DNA from: Streptomyces sp. SDr-06
GTDB taxonomy: Bacteria > Actinomycetota > Actinomycetes > Streptomycetales > Streptomycetaceae
Assembly: GCF_003324565.1 (NCBI RefSeq)
Contig: NZ_QOLA01000005.1
Span: 124,001-188,000 of the forward strand
Length of the DNA: 64,000 nucleotides
Direction: 5' to 3'
The position numbers and the translations under genes were made by a program. Shown here piece by piece: positions 52,164 through 62,418 of the stretch (positions within the stretch are counted from its first letter, which is position 1; every line of letters starts with the position of its first letter). The notes below the pieces were generated by a model. It was not told the DNA's origin, did not search any database, and worked only from the letters and a program-made list of their open reading frames with translations.

Positions 52164-53110
52164 AGGCCGATCACCGCGAGCGCGTACATCGCGACCCAGA
52201 CCAGGCCGATGACCGCCAGCGCACGGTCGTGCAGGACGACGTCCTCGGGCGCCCCCGCGCTCCCCCGGTCGGCGAAGACGGCGTAGCGCAGGATCGCCCC
52301 GATGAAGGGGACCATCGACAACTGCCGCCAGGGCAGCAGCGATCCGCCCGCGACGCCGCCGCTCTCCAGCGCCCACATGCAGTAGGCGAGGACCGCGACC
52401 CCGGCGGCGAGCTGCCACACGAACCGCAGATAGCCGGTGGTGTACGCGTCCAGGAGCGAGCGGGTGGCCGCGCCCTGGCCCTCCATCCGGAGGGCCTCGG
52501 AGTAGCGCTTGGCGGAGACCATGAACAGCGCGCCGAACCCGGCGGTGATCAGGAACCAGCGGGACAGCGGGATGCCGAGCGCGACCCCGCCGACCATCGC
52601 CCGCATGAGGAACCCGGTGGTGACGACGACCAGGTCGACGACCAGGACGTGCTTGAGCTTGACGCAGTAGGCCAGTTGCATCACGACGTACGCGGTGAGC
52701 AGGGTGGCCGTCATCGCGTTGCAGGTCAGCGCGGCGGCCAGCGGCGCGAGCACCGCGAGGACCCCGCCGGTCGCGTAGGCGAGGCCCACCGGGACCCGCC
52801 CGGCGGCGACCGGCCGGTGGCGCTTGTCGGGGTGGGCGCGGTCGGCCTCGGCGTCGCGGGCGTCGTTGACGAGGTAGACGGCACTGGCCGCGGTCGTGAA
52901 CAGACAGAAGACCAGGGCGAGTTGGGCGATGACATGGGGACTGGTCAGCCTGCCCGCGGCGGCGGGCGCGGCCACCACCAGCACGTTCTTGATCCACTGG
53001 CGGGGCCGCGCGGTGCGCACCAGGGCGGCGGGCAGCGCGAGCAGGCGCCGGGGGGCGGAGACGGAGCCGGGCCCCGGCTCTTCGAGGAGGACCGCACCGG
53101 GCTCGGTCAT
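52160..53110 (-). CDS. Decaprenyl-phosphate phosphoribosyltransferase (UbiA family)
   Basis: A 316-residue prenyltransferase-fold membrane protein with about eight helices. The aspartate-rich catalytic motif NDARDAEADRAHPDKRHRP (Rv3806c-like) and a second Asp segment (VVDLVVVTTGF) are present. It transfers 5-phosphoribose from PRPP to polyprenyl phosphate, the first step toward polyprenylphosphoryl-arabinose. The ATG overlaps the phosphatase gene's stop. Confidence 0.92.
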   Translation of the reverse strand: MTEPGAVLLEEPGPGSVSAPRRLLALPAALVRTARPRQWIKNVLVVAAPAAAGRLTSPHVIAQLALVFCLFTTAASAVYLVNDARDAEADRAHPDKRHRPVAAGRVPVGLAYATGGVLAVLAPLAAALTCNAMTATLLTAYVVMQLAYCVKLKHVLVVDLVVVTTGFLMRAMVGGVALGIPLSRWFLITAGFGALFMVSAKRYSEALRMEGQGAATRSLLDAYTTGYLRFVWQLAAGVAVLAYCMWALESGGVAGGSLLPWRQLSMVPFIGAILRYAVFADRGSAGAPEDVVLHDRALAVIGLVWVAMYALAVIGL

Positions 53111-53646
53111 CGGCGCCCCCCTTCGATCGGTCTGCGCATCCAGGCCGCGCCCGCCCGCGCGGTGACACCGCCGAGCAGCGCGCCCGCCGCGATGTCGCTC
53201 GGGTAGTGCACGCCCGCGACCATGCGGGACACGCACATCGCGGCGGCCAGCGGCGGCACCAGACGCGCCCCGGCCGGTCGCAGCGCGCCGAACGCGACCG
53301 CGGCCGCGGCCGCCGAGCTGGCGTGCGAGCTCGGGAAGGAGTGCCGTCCGGCGGTACGCACCAGGGGCTCGGCCGCCGGAAGGCGCGGGCGGGGTCTGCG
53401 CACCACGCGCTTGACGCCCATGCTGGCCAGGTGGGCGGCGGCGACCAGCGCGGTGCCGCGCAGCCAGGCCGCGCGCCGGTCCCGGTCGGCGGCGGCCGCG
53501 GCGAGCCCGGCCCCGAGCCAGAGCGCGCCGTGCTCCCCCGCCCAGGACAGCGCCCGGGTGGCCGCGGCCACCCGGGGATCGGCGCCGCAGTCGCGCAGTG
53601 CGGCCAGCAGCCGCCGGTCGGCGTCGGTGCACGACGACTTCCGCAT
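53107..53646 (-). CDS. PAP2-family phosphatase (DPPR phosphatase-like)
   Basis: A 179-residue membrane phosphatase. The three-part PAP2 signature is seen as KRVVRRPRPR, SFPSSHAS and SRMVAGVHYPSD. Coupled upstream of the UbiA-type gene, it is the expected enzyme removing the 5-phosphate of decaprenylphosphoryl-phosphoribose (Rv3807c-like). It is divergent from dprE1. Confidence 0.9.
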   Translation of the reverse strand: MRKSSCTDADRRLLAALRDCGADPRVAAATRALSWAGEHGALWLGAGLAAAAADRDRRAAWLRGTALVAAAHLASMGVKRVVRRPRPRLPAAEPLVRTAGRHSFPSSHASSAAAAAVAFGALRPAGARLVPPLAAAMCVSRMVAGVHYPSDIAAGALLGGVTARAGAAWMRRPIEGGRR

Positions 53647-53925
53647 CTGTCACCCCTCATCCGTGACGTCGGCCCGCCAGCCGGCCGTAGGCCACGGGCG
53701 ACTCTCCTGCGCCGCCGCATATGAATCCGGGACAAAGCGGACTGACACACAGGTAATCACCCATTTTGCTGAGTGGTTTATCGGGGCGGTTCGCTCGGCG
53801 GGCGGGCGGGACAGCGGGGTGGCGGCGCGAGGGGCGGCGACCGCCGGGTCGGGGCGGGTGACGGAGACCGCGGGGCCGGGAGAGGCAAAGACAAAGCGGA
53901 CTATCAAGGCGCTACCGTCGCATTC

Positions 53926-55323
53926 ATGTCTGCCGACACGTCACCCGTCACGTCACCCGACAGCACGCTCGCGCACCCGGGCCCGCCGACGTCCGTGAGC
54001 GGCTGGGGCCGCACCGCCCCGACCACGGCACGGGTCCTGCGCCCCCGCAGTTACGAGGAGGCGGCCGCCGCCGTCCGGGCGTGCGGGCAGCGCGGCACGA
54101 TCGCGCGCGGGCTCGGCCGGGCCTACGGGGACGCCGCGCAGAACGCGGGCGGCACCGTCCTCGACCTGACCGGCCTCGACCGCGTCCGCAGCGTGGACGC
54201 CGACGCGGGCGTGGTCGTCTGCGACGCGGGCGTCAGCCTGCACCGCCTGATGGAAGTCCTGCTGCCGCTGGGCTGGTTCGTGCCCGTGACGCCCGGCACG
54301 CGCTACGTCACGGTCGGCGGGGCGATCGGCGCCGACATCCACGGCAAGAACCACCACGTCTCGGGCTCCTTCGCCCGCCATGTGCGGGAGCTCGAACTGC
54401 TCACCGCGGACGGCACGGTACGTACCCTCACGCCGGGCAGCGAACTCTTCGACGCGACGGCCGGCGGGATGGGACTGACGGGTGTCATCCTGCGCGCAGC
54501 CGTCCAACTCCTGCCCGTGCAGACCTCGTTGATGGCCGTGGACACCGAACGGGCCGCGGATCTGGACGACCTGATGGACCGGCTCGCGTCGGGGGACCAC
54601 CGCTACCGGTACTCGGTGGCATGGATCGACCTCCTCGCGCGGGGCGCCGGGACGGGGCGGTCGGTGCTGACCCGCGGGGAGCACGCGCCGCTCGACATGC
54701 TGCCGCCCCGCGCCCGCCGCAGCCCGCTCGCCTTCCGGCCGCGCAGACTTCCGCCCGCCCCCGCCTTCCTGCCCGAGGGACTGCTCGGCCGCGCCTCCGT
54801 ATCGGCGTTCAACGAACTCTGGTACCGCAGGGCGCCGAAGCACCGCACGGGGGAGCTCCAGCGCATCTCCACGTTCTTCCACCCGCTCGACGGCGTGCCG
54901 CACTGGAACCGGGTCTACGGCCGGGGCGGCTTCGTGCAGTACCAGTTCGTCGTCGGGTACGGGCAGGAGGACACCCTGCGGGCCATCGTGCGCCGCATCG
55001 CACGGCACGGCTGCCCCTCCTTCCTCGCCGTCCTCAAGCGGTTCGGCGAGGCCGACCCCGGCTGGCTGTCCTTCCCGCTCCCCGGCTGGACGCTGGCCCT
55101 CGACATCCCCGCCAACCTGCCGGGCCTGGGCGCCCTCCTCGACGAGCTGGACGAGGAGGTGGCGGACGCGGGCGGCCGTGTCTATCTGGCGAAGGACGCG
55201 CGGATGCGACCGGAACTGGTGGAGCGCATGTACCCGAGGCTGGCCCAATTCCGTTCGCTGCGCGCCGAGTTGGACCCGTCCGGCGTCTTCCGCTCGGACA
55301 TGAGCCGCCGCCTGGGCCTCTGA
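53926..55323 (+). CDS. dprE1: Decaprenylphosphoryl-ribose 2'-oxidase, FAD-dependent (DprE1 homologue)
   Basis: A 465-residue VAO-type flavoprotein. FAD-domain landmarks are IARGLGRAYGDAAQNAGGTVLD and the GGAIGADIHGKNHH pair, and the catalytic lysine is in YLAKDAR. Its partner gene dprE2 follows 46 bases downstream; together they epimerise ribose to arabinose on the polyprenyl carrier. The segment equal to the benzothiazinone-target cysteine of mycobacteria (NICVDFP) reads TLALDIP, with Ala in place of Cys. Confidence 0.92.
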   Translation: MSADTSPVTSPDSTLAHPGPPTSVSGWGRTAPTTARVLRPRSYEEAAAAVRACGQRGTIARGLGRAYGDAAQNAGGTVLDLTGLDRVRSVDADAGVVVCDAGVSLHRLMEVLLPLGWFVPVTPGTRYVTVGGAIGADIHGKNHHVSGSFARHVRELELLTADGTVRTLTPGSELFDATAGGMGLTGVILRAAVQLLPVQTSLMAVDTERAADLDDLMDRLASGDHRYRYSVAWIDLLARGAGTGRSVLTRGEHAPLDMLPPRARRSPLAFRPRRLPPAPAFLPEGLLGRASVSAFNELWYRRAPKHRTGELQRISTFFHPLDGVPHWNRVYGRGGFVQYQFVVGYGQEDTLRAIVRRIARHGCPSFLAVLKRFGEADPGWLSFPLPGWTLALDIPANLPGLGALLDELDEEVADAGGRVYLAKDARMRPELVERMYPRLAQFRSLRAELDPSGVFRSDMSRRLGL

Positions 55324-55369
55324 CCTCCGGCCCGGACCTCCCCGTACACCCTCACCCCACGGAGCCCTG

Positions 55370-56125
55370 ATGAAGGACGCATTCGGCACCCCGCAGTCCC
55401 TGCTCGTGCTCGGCGGCACGTCCGAGATCGGCCTCGCCACCGCCCGGCGCCTGGTGGCCCGCCGCACCCGCACGGTCTGGCTCGCGGGCAGGCCGTCGCC
55501 CGCCCTCGAAGCGGCCGCGTCCGACCTGCGCGACCTGGGCGCGGACGTCCACACCCTGGCCTTCGACGCGCTCGACGCGGCCGCGCACGAGGACGCGCTC
55601 GGCAAGGTGTTCGCCGAGGGCGACATCGACATGGTGCTGCTGGCGTTCGGGGTGCTCGGCGACCAGACCCGCGACGAGGGCGAGCCGCTCGCCGCGGTGC
55701 GGGTCGCCCAGACCAATTACACGGGCGCGGTCTCGGCGGGCCTCATCTGCGCGAAGGCCCTCCAGCGGCAGGGCCACGGCTCTCTGGTCGTGCTGTCCTC
55801 GGTGGCCGGCGAACGCGCCCGCCGCGCCAACTTCATCTACGGGTCGAGCAAGGCGGGCCTCGACGCGTTCGCCCAGGGCCTGGGCGACGCGCTGCACGGT
55901 TCGGGGGTGCACGTCATGGTCGTACGCCCCGGCTTCGTCCGTACGAAGATGACGGCCGGGCTCGCCGAGGCCCCCCTCGCCACGACCCCCGAGGCGGTCG
56001 CCCTCGCCATCGAGACGGGCCTGCGACGGCGGGCCGAACTGGTGTGGGTGCCGGGGGCGTTGCGCGTGGTGATGTCGGCCCTGCGCCACGCCCCCCGAAG
56101 CGTCTTCCGCCGCCTGCCGGTGTAG
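55370..56125 (+). CDS. dprE2: Decaprenylphosphoryl-2-keto-ribose reductase (DprE2 homologue)
   Basis: A 251-residue short-chain dehydrogenase with a GGTSEIG cofactor loop, an SSV serine and YGSSK catalytic motif. It reduces the DprE1 keto product to the arabinose form with NADH. It starts 46 bases after dprE1 and is followed by a small terminator hairpin (56128-56144). Confidence 0.92.
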   Translation: MKDAFGTPQSLLVLGGTSEIGLATARRLVARRTRTVWLAGRPSPALEAAASDLRDLGADVHTLAFDALDAAAHEDALGKVFAEGDIDMVLLAFGVLGDQTRDEGEPLAAVRVAQTNYTGAVSAGLICAKALQRQGHGSLVVLSSVAGERARRANFIYGSSKAGLDAFAQGLGDALHGSGVHVMVVRPGFVRTKMTAGLAEAPLATTPEAVALAIETGLRRRAELVWVPGALRVVMSALRHAPRSVFRRLPV

Positions 56126-56127
56126 CC

Positions 56128-56144
56128 CCGGGGCTCCGCCCCGG
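56128..56144 (+). terminator. Short GC hairpin after dprE2
   Basis: A 7-bp perfect stem (CCGGGGC with GCCCCGG) and 3-base loop lie just past the dprE2 stop codon. The remaining intergenic DNA to 56473 is filled by the tandem repeat below and further GGGGCGCAGCCCC-type hairpins that likely end the ligase gene on the other strand. Confidence 0.6.
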
Positions 56145-56258
56145 ACCCCGTTCGCGCCCAAAGGGCGCTCGTCCTCAATCTCCCCCAAGGCCTTAAGAGC
56201 CAGGGGGGACCCCCATGACGGGCTGAAGACGCCAGCACTGGCCCGCACCCGTACCGCC

Positions 56259-56390
56259 AGGGGCGCGGGGAACTGCGCGAGAAGCACGCACGGCAGACGG
56301 ACGAAAGAGGGTCAGGGGCGCGGGGAACTGCGCGAGAAGCACGCACGGCGGACGGACAAAGGAGGGTTAGGGGCGCGGGGAACTGCGCGA
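56259..56390 (+). repeat. Three tandem copies, 55-bp period, of the dispersed intergenic repeat
   Basis: The GGGGCGCGGGGAACTGCGCG core starts at 56260, 56315 and 56370, an exact 55-bp period. The first two full units differ at only a few positions; the third diverges after the core. It lies between convergent genes. Confidence 0.88.
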
Positions 56391-56473
56391 GCAAGCGAGC
56401 ACGGCCCGCAGCCGAAAGGCGATCGGGGCCGGGGCGCAGCCCCGAAGGGGACGGGGCGCAGCCGCGAAGGGGG

Positions 56474-57067
56474 CTAGCGGAGGGAGGGGTGGTCCAGGGT
56501 GGTGGCCTGGGCGGGAACCCCCCGCGCCCCCATCCCGAACGGGTAGTCGTGGAGCTTGCGCCACACCCCGTCCACCCCCTGCTCATACAGCGCGAACCCC
56601 CCACACGTCCAGGACGCCGAGAACCCGGCGAGCGCCTCGTACGCCAGGTCCATCGCCTCCTCGGAGATTCCGTGGGCCACCGTCACATGGGGGTGGTAGG
56701 GGAACTGGAGCTCTCGCACCAACGGCCCCGCCTCGTCCCGTACCCGCTGCTGGAGCCACGCGCAGTCGGCCGCGCCCTCCACCACCTTGACGAACACGAC
56801 CGGGGACAACGGACGGAACGTCCCCGTGCCCGCGAGCCGCATCCCGAACGGGCGGCCCGCCGCCGCGACCGAGGCGAGGTGCGCCTCGATCTCCGGCAGG
56901 CACTCCGCCTCGACCTCGTGCGGCGGCAGGAGGGTGACGTGCGTGGGGATGCCGTGCGCGGCGGGATCCCCGAAGCCCGCGCGCCGCTCCTGGAGCAGGC
57001 TGCCGTACGGCTCCGGGACCGCGATCGAAACGCCGAGCGTTACGGTCCCCACGTCGTTCTCCTCCAT
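56474..57067 (-). CDS. 2'-5' RNA ligase / cyclic phosphodiesterase superfamily protein
   Basis: A 197-residue protein with two HxT motifs (THVTLL at about residue 43 and HPHVTVAHG at about 125), the two-histidine catalytic site of the 2H phosphoesterase fold. Bacterial members act on RNA 2'-5' ends or cyclic phosphates. It lies upstream of trpS in reverse order and probably has its own promoter. The substrate is unknown. Confidence 0.88.
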   Translation of the reverse strand: MEENDVGTVTLGVSIAVPEPYGSLLQERRAGFGDPAAHGIPTHVTLLPPHEVEAECLPEIEAHLASVAAAGRPFGMRLAGTGTFRPLSPVVFVKVVEGAADCAWLQQRVRDEAGPLVRELQFPYHPHVTVAHGISEEAMDLAYEALAGFSASWTCGGFALYEQGVDGVWRKLHDYPFGMGARGVPAQATTLDHPSLR

Positions 57068-57167
57068 GCTGTCGGTCGTGCTCTCGTTGGTGCGGTGCTG
57101 TGCAGTGTGACGGGCTTGCCCGCGTCTGGCCAGAGACCGGGGGGCCGGCTCCGGCCGGACGTCCGGA

Positions 57168-59691
<2,524 letters not shown>

Positions 59692-59726
59692 GGCGTCCTC
59701 CGGGGTCCGTTGACAGGTTCCCGGGG

Positions 59727-59803
59727 TGCCCAGGCGGGCGGCACCTCGTGCGGCAGGCCGCGCACGGCTCCCCCGGGGTCGGTTCCCCGCTCGCCAGTCG
59801 CCG
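59727..59803 (-). ncRNA. ZTP (pfl) riboswitch upstream of glyA
   Basis: On the minus strand the leader holds, in order, GACTGGCG, GGGGAACC, CCGGGGGAGC and then CCGCCTGGGCA. These are the conserved core elements of the pfl/ZTP aptamer; a variable hairpin lies between the last two. It sits 36 bases before the glyA ATG. ZTP aptamers raise expression when 10-formyl-THF is short, and glyA is a classical target. Confidence 0.85.
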
Positions 59804-59920
59804 TGCGTACAGAACACCCTACCGGCCACGTCCCACGGCAAGGTTTCCTCGTCCAGTATCCGAGCGACGATAGAAAAGGGCACCACTGACGCCCCATGCC
59901 GCACGACGATCGGAGAACCC

Positions 59921-61138
59921 GTGTCGACACACGCTGCGACCGAAGACGCCATCCGTTCCGCCGAGGCACACAGTGCGCACAACTACCATCCCCTGCCCGT
60001 CGTGGTCGCCTCCGCCGAGGGTGCCTGGATGACGGACGTCGAGGGCCGGCGCTATCTCGACATGCTCGCCGGGTACTCGGCGCTCAACTTCGGCCACGGC
60101 AACCGTCGTCTCATCGACGCGGCGAAGGCCCAGCTGGAGCGGGTGACGCTGACGTCGAGGGCCTTCCACCACGATCGCTTCGCCCAGTTCTGTACGGAGC
60201 TCGCTGAGTTGTGCGGCATGGACATGGTGCTGCCCATGAACACCGGGGCGGAGGCGGTGGAGACCGCCGTGAAGACCGCCCGCAAGTGGGGGTACAAGGT
60301 CAAGGGGGTACCGGACGGGCAGGCGAAGATCGTGGTCGCCCGGGACAACTTCCACGGCCGTACGACCACCATCGTCAGCTTCTCCACCGACCCGGAGGCC
60401 CGCGCGGACTACGGGCCGTACACCCCTGGCTTCGAGATCGTCCCGTACGGCGACCTCGCCGCGATGCGCGCCGCGGTCACCGACAACACGGTGGCCGTGC
60501 TGCTCGAACCCATCCAGGGCGAGGCGGGCGTGCTGGTGCCCCCGGCCGGATACCTCGCGGGCGTAAGGGAGTTGACGCGCGAACGGAACGTGCTGTTCAT
60601 GGCCGACGAGATCCAGTCCGGGTTCGGCCGCACCGGGAAGACCTTCGCGTGCGAGCACGAGGACGTGGTGCCGGACGTGTACATCCTGGGCAAGGCGCTG
60701 GGCGGCGGCGTGGTGCCGGTGTCGGCGGTGGCGGCGTCCGCCGAGGTGCTCGGCGTGTTCCGGCCGGGCGAGCACGGTTCGACGTTCGGCGGGAACCCGC
60801 TGGCCTGCGCGGTCGCCCTGGAGGTCATCGCGATGCTGCGCACCGGCGAGTACCAGCAGCGCGCCACCGAGCTGGGCGACCACCTGCACCACGAGCTGGG
60901 CCTGCTGACCGGGGCGGGCGCCGTCGAGGCGGTGCGCGGGCGCGGGCTGTGGGCGGGCGTGGACATCAACCCGTCGTACGGGACGGGACGGCAGATCTCG
61001 GAGAAGCTGATGGACCGCGGGGTCCTGGTGAAGGACACCCACGGCTCGACGATCCGCATCGCCCCGCCCCTGGTGATCAGCAAGGAGGATCTGGACTGGG
61101 GCCTCGACCAGCTGCGCGCGGTGCTCGCGGAGCGGTGA
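59921..61138 (+). CDS. rocD: Ornithine aminotransferase
   Basis: A 405-residue class III PLP aminotransferase moving the delta-amino group of ornithine to 2-oxoglutarate, giving glutamate semialdehyde for proline or glutamate synthesis. The PLP lysine is in YILGKALGGG, and MNTGAEAVETAVKTARKWGY and FADEIQSGFGRTG-type segments are present. GTG 59921 has GGAGAA upstream. It is divergent from glyA across the riboswitch leader and converges closely with the next gene (6 bases). Confidence 0.94.
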   Translation: MSTHAATEDAIRSAEAHSAHNYHPLPVVVASAEGAWMTDVEGRRYLDMLAGYSALNFGHGNRRLIDAAKAQLERVTLTSRAFHHDRFAQFCTELAELCGMDMVLPMNTGAEAVETAVKTARKWGYKVKGVPDGQAKIVVARDNFHGRTTTIVSFSTDPEARADYGPYTPGFEIVPYGDLAAMRAAVTDNTVAVLLEPIQGEAGVLVPPAGYLAGVRELTRERNVLFMADEIQSGFGRTGKTFACEHEDVVPDVYILGKALGGGVVPVSAVAASAEVLGVFRPGEHGSTFGGNPLACAVALEVIAMLRTGEYQQRATELGDHLHHELGLLTGAGAVEAVRGRGLWAGVDINPSYGTGRQISEKLMDRGVLVKDTHGSTIRIAPPLVISKEDLDWGLDQLRAVLAER

Positions 61139-61144
61139 GGGACC

Positions 61145-62035
61145 TCAACCCGGCGGAACCGTGGGGCAGTCGGAGTCCGAGCAGAACGCGCTGAGCGCCG
61201 TCTTCAGGGTCTGCTCCTGCTCCGGCCAGGCGAGGGCCGGGGCGGCGGAGAGGACGGCGTAGTGCCGGCCGCCGGGCGTCAGGAAGGCGTAGTCCACCAC
61301 CTGGCGCCGGTGGCCGAGCTGCTGGTTGTCGTACGCGTAGACGAGCCGCGCGGCCCGGGTGGCGACCCCGGGCACGCCCGCGTCGTTGTCGAGGCTGATC
61401 TGCTGGTAGCCGGGGTTGTTCGCCAGCTCGCCCGAGGTCTGCCTCAGCGCGTCGTAGGGGCTCAGGCCCGCCTCGGCGACCGGGTACACCTGGATCAGCC
61501 GGCTGCGGTCCGCCGAGTTGTAGAAGACGCCCTTGGGGCCCTGGTCCTCACGGGTCCAGCCCTGCGGCACGTAGAGCCTGAACCCCCGTGGATCCTGGGC
61601 GAGTTGGAACCCGGCGGGCACGGTGGCGCCGGGCGACGCGGAGGCGGAGACGGGGGCGGAGGGGATCGGCTTGCCGTCGCCGGTCCGCTCCGGGGCGTCG
61701 GAGGGCGAGCGGGACGCGGACGGGCTGGCGACGACCTTCGGGTGGGCCGGACCGCCGCCGGCCAGCCACCAGCCGCCGCCCGCCCCGGCCGCGGCGACGA
61801 CGACCATCGCGAGGACGACGGCGAGGGGCACCCGCCGGGCCGGACGCGGCTCGGGGTCCACCGGAGGCTGCTGGGGCGGCCAGGACGTCACATAGGGGTG
61901 CTCGGGCACCGGTCCCGGGGGCGGCGCCTCCGGGACCGGCGGGGGTACGGGCCGGGCCGGGGCGGCGTCGCGCACCGTCTCCCACTTCTGGGTCGCCGCG
62001 TTCCAGCGGACCTCGTCCTTGCCGCCGCTCACCAC
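61145..62035 (-). CDS. Single-pass membrane protein of unknown function
   Basis: A 296-residue protein: a Pro-rich cytoplasmic part (residues 1-65), one membrane helix (about 70-92, VPLAVVLAMVVVAAAGAGGGWWL), a Ser/Pro linker, and an outer domain of about 150 residues (FRLYVPQGWTREDQGPKGVFY) that resembles actinobacterial extracytoplasmic domains of serine/threonine kinases and related sensors. It starts (GTG 62035) within a few bases of the upstream gene's stop and is last in the RHIM-motif operon. The function is unknown. Confidence 0.7.
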   Translation of the reverse strand: MVSGGKDEVRWNAATQKWETVRDAAPARPVPPPVPEAPPPGPVPEHPYVTSWPPQQPPVDPEPRPARRVPLAVVLAMVVVAAAGAGGGWWLAGGGPAHPKVVASPSASRSPSDAPERTGDGKPIPSAPVSASASPGATVPAGFQLAQDPRGFRLYVPQGWTREDQGPKGVFYNSADRSRLIQVYPVAEAGLSPYDALRQTSGELANNPGYQQISLDNDAGVPGVATRAARLVYAYDNQQLGHRRQVVDYAFLTPGGRHYAVLSAAPALAWPEQEQTLKTALSAFCSDSDCPTVPPG

Positions 62036-62039
62036 CGGC

Positions 62040-62417
62040 TCACATCCCGGTCAGTTCGCGGACCCGCTGCACCAGCGTCTCGCCGGAGGCCAGCAGGCCG
62101 GTCAGGGCGGTGGCGCCGGTGAGGACCTCGCCGAGGCGGGCGAGGCGGCCCGGGGTGGCCCGGCCGCCGGTGCGGATCTCGTCCTCGGTGTCGGCGAGTT
62201 CGCCGTCCAGGGCGCGGGTCCGGTCGTTGGCCGCCAGCTGGGCGAGGCCTGCCCTGAACTGGACGATGGCATCCAGGAGTTGGCGGTGCGCCTCGTCGTC
62301 GGCGCCGCCCACGCGGTAACTGCTGGACACCTTGTTGTGGTCGCCGACCGAGACGGACCCGGTCACTCCGCTGATGTGCACGGACCGCTGCGTGCTGTCG
62401 TCACCCGGCATGGTCAT
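62040..62417 (-). CDS. Small soluble protein with N-terminal RHIM-like motif
   Basis: A 125-residue protein. Residues 22-30 read VSVGDHNKV, in a beta-prone stretch (RSVHISGVTGSVSVGDHNKV) like the RIP homotypic interaction motif core of [IV]-x-[VI]-G-x-x-N-x-[VM]. The rest is helical (AHRQLLDAIVQFRAGLAQLA, then LARLGEVLTGATALTGLLAS), possibly a coiled coil. ATG 62417 has GAGGG upstream and lies one base after the stop of the large membrane gene, whose C-terminus carries the same motif. Bacterial proteins with such motifs can form signalling amyloids; that is inference here. Confidence 0.65.
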   Translation of the reverse strand: MTMPGDDSTQRSVHISGVTGSVSVGDHNKVSSSYRVGGADDEAHRQLLDAIVQFRAGLAQLAANDRTRALDGELADTEDEIRTGGRATPGRLARLGEVLTGATALTGLLASGETLVQRVRELTGM

Positions 62418-62418
62418 C

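Noticed and set aside
56259..56390. Possible CRISPR array (three repeats at constant spacing)
   Set aside because: The 'spacers' are themselves near-identical, so this is a tandem repeat of one unit; no cas genes are present.
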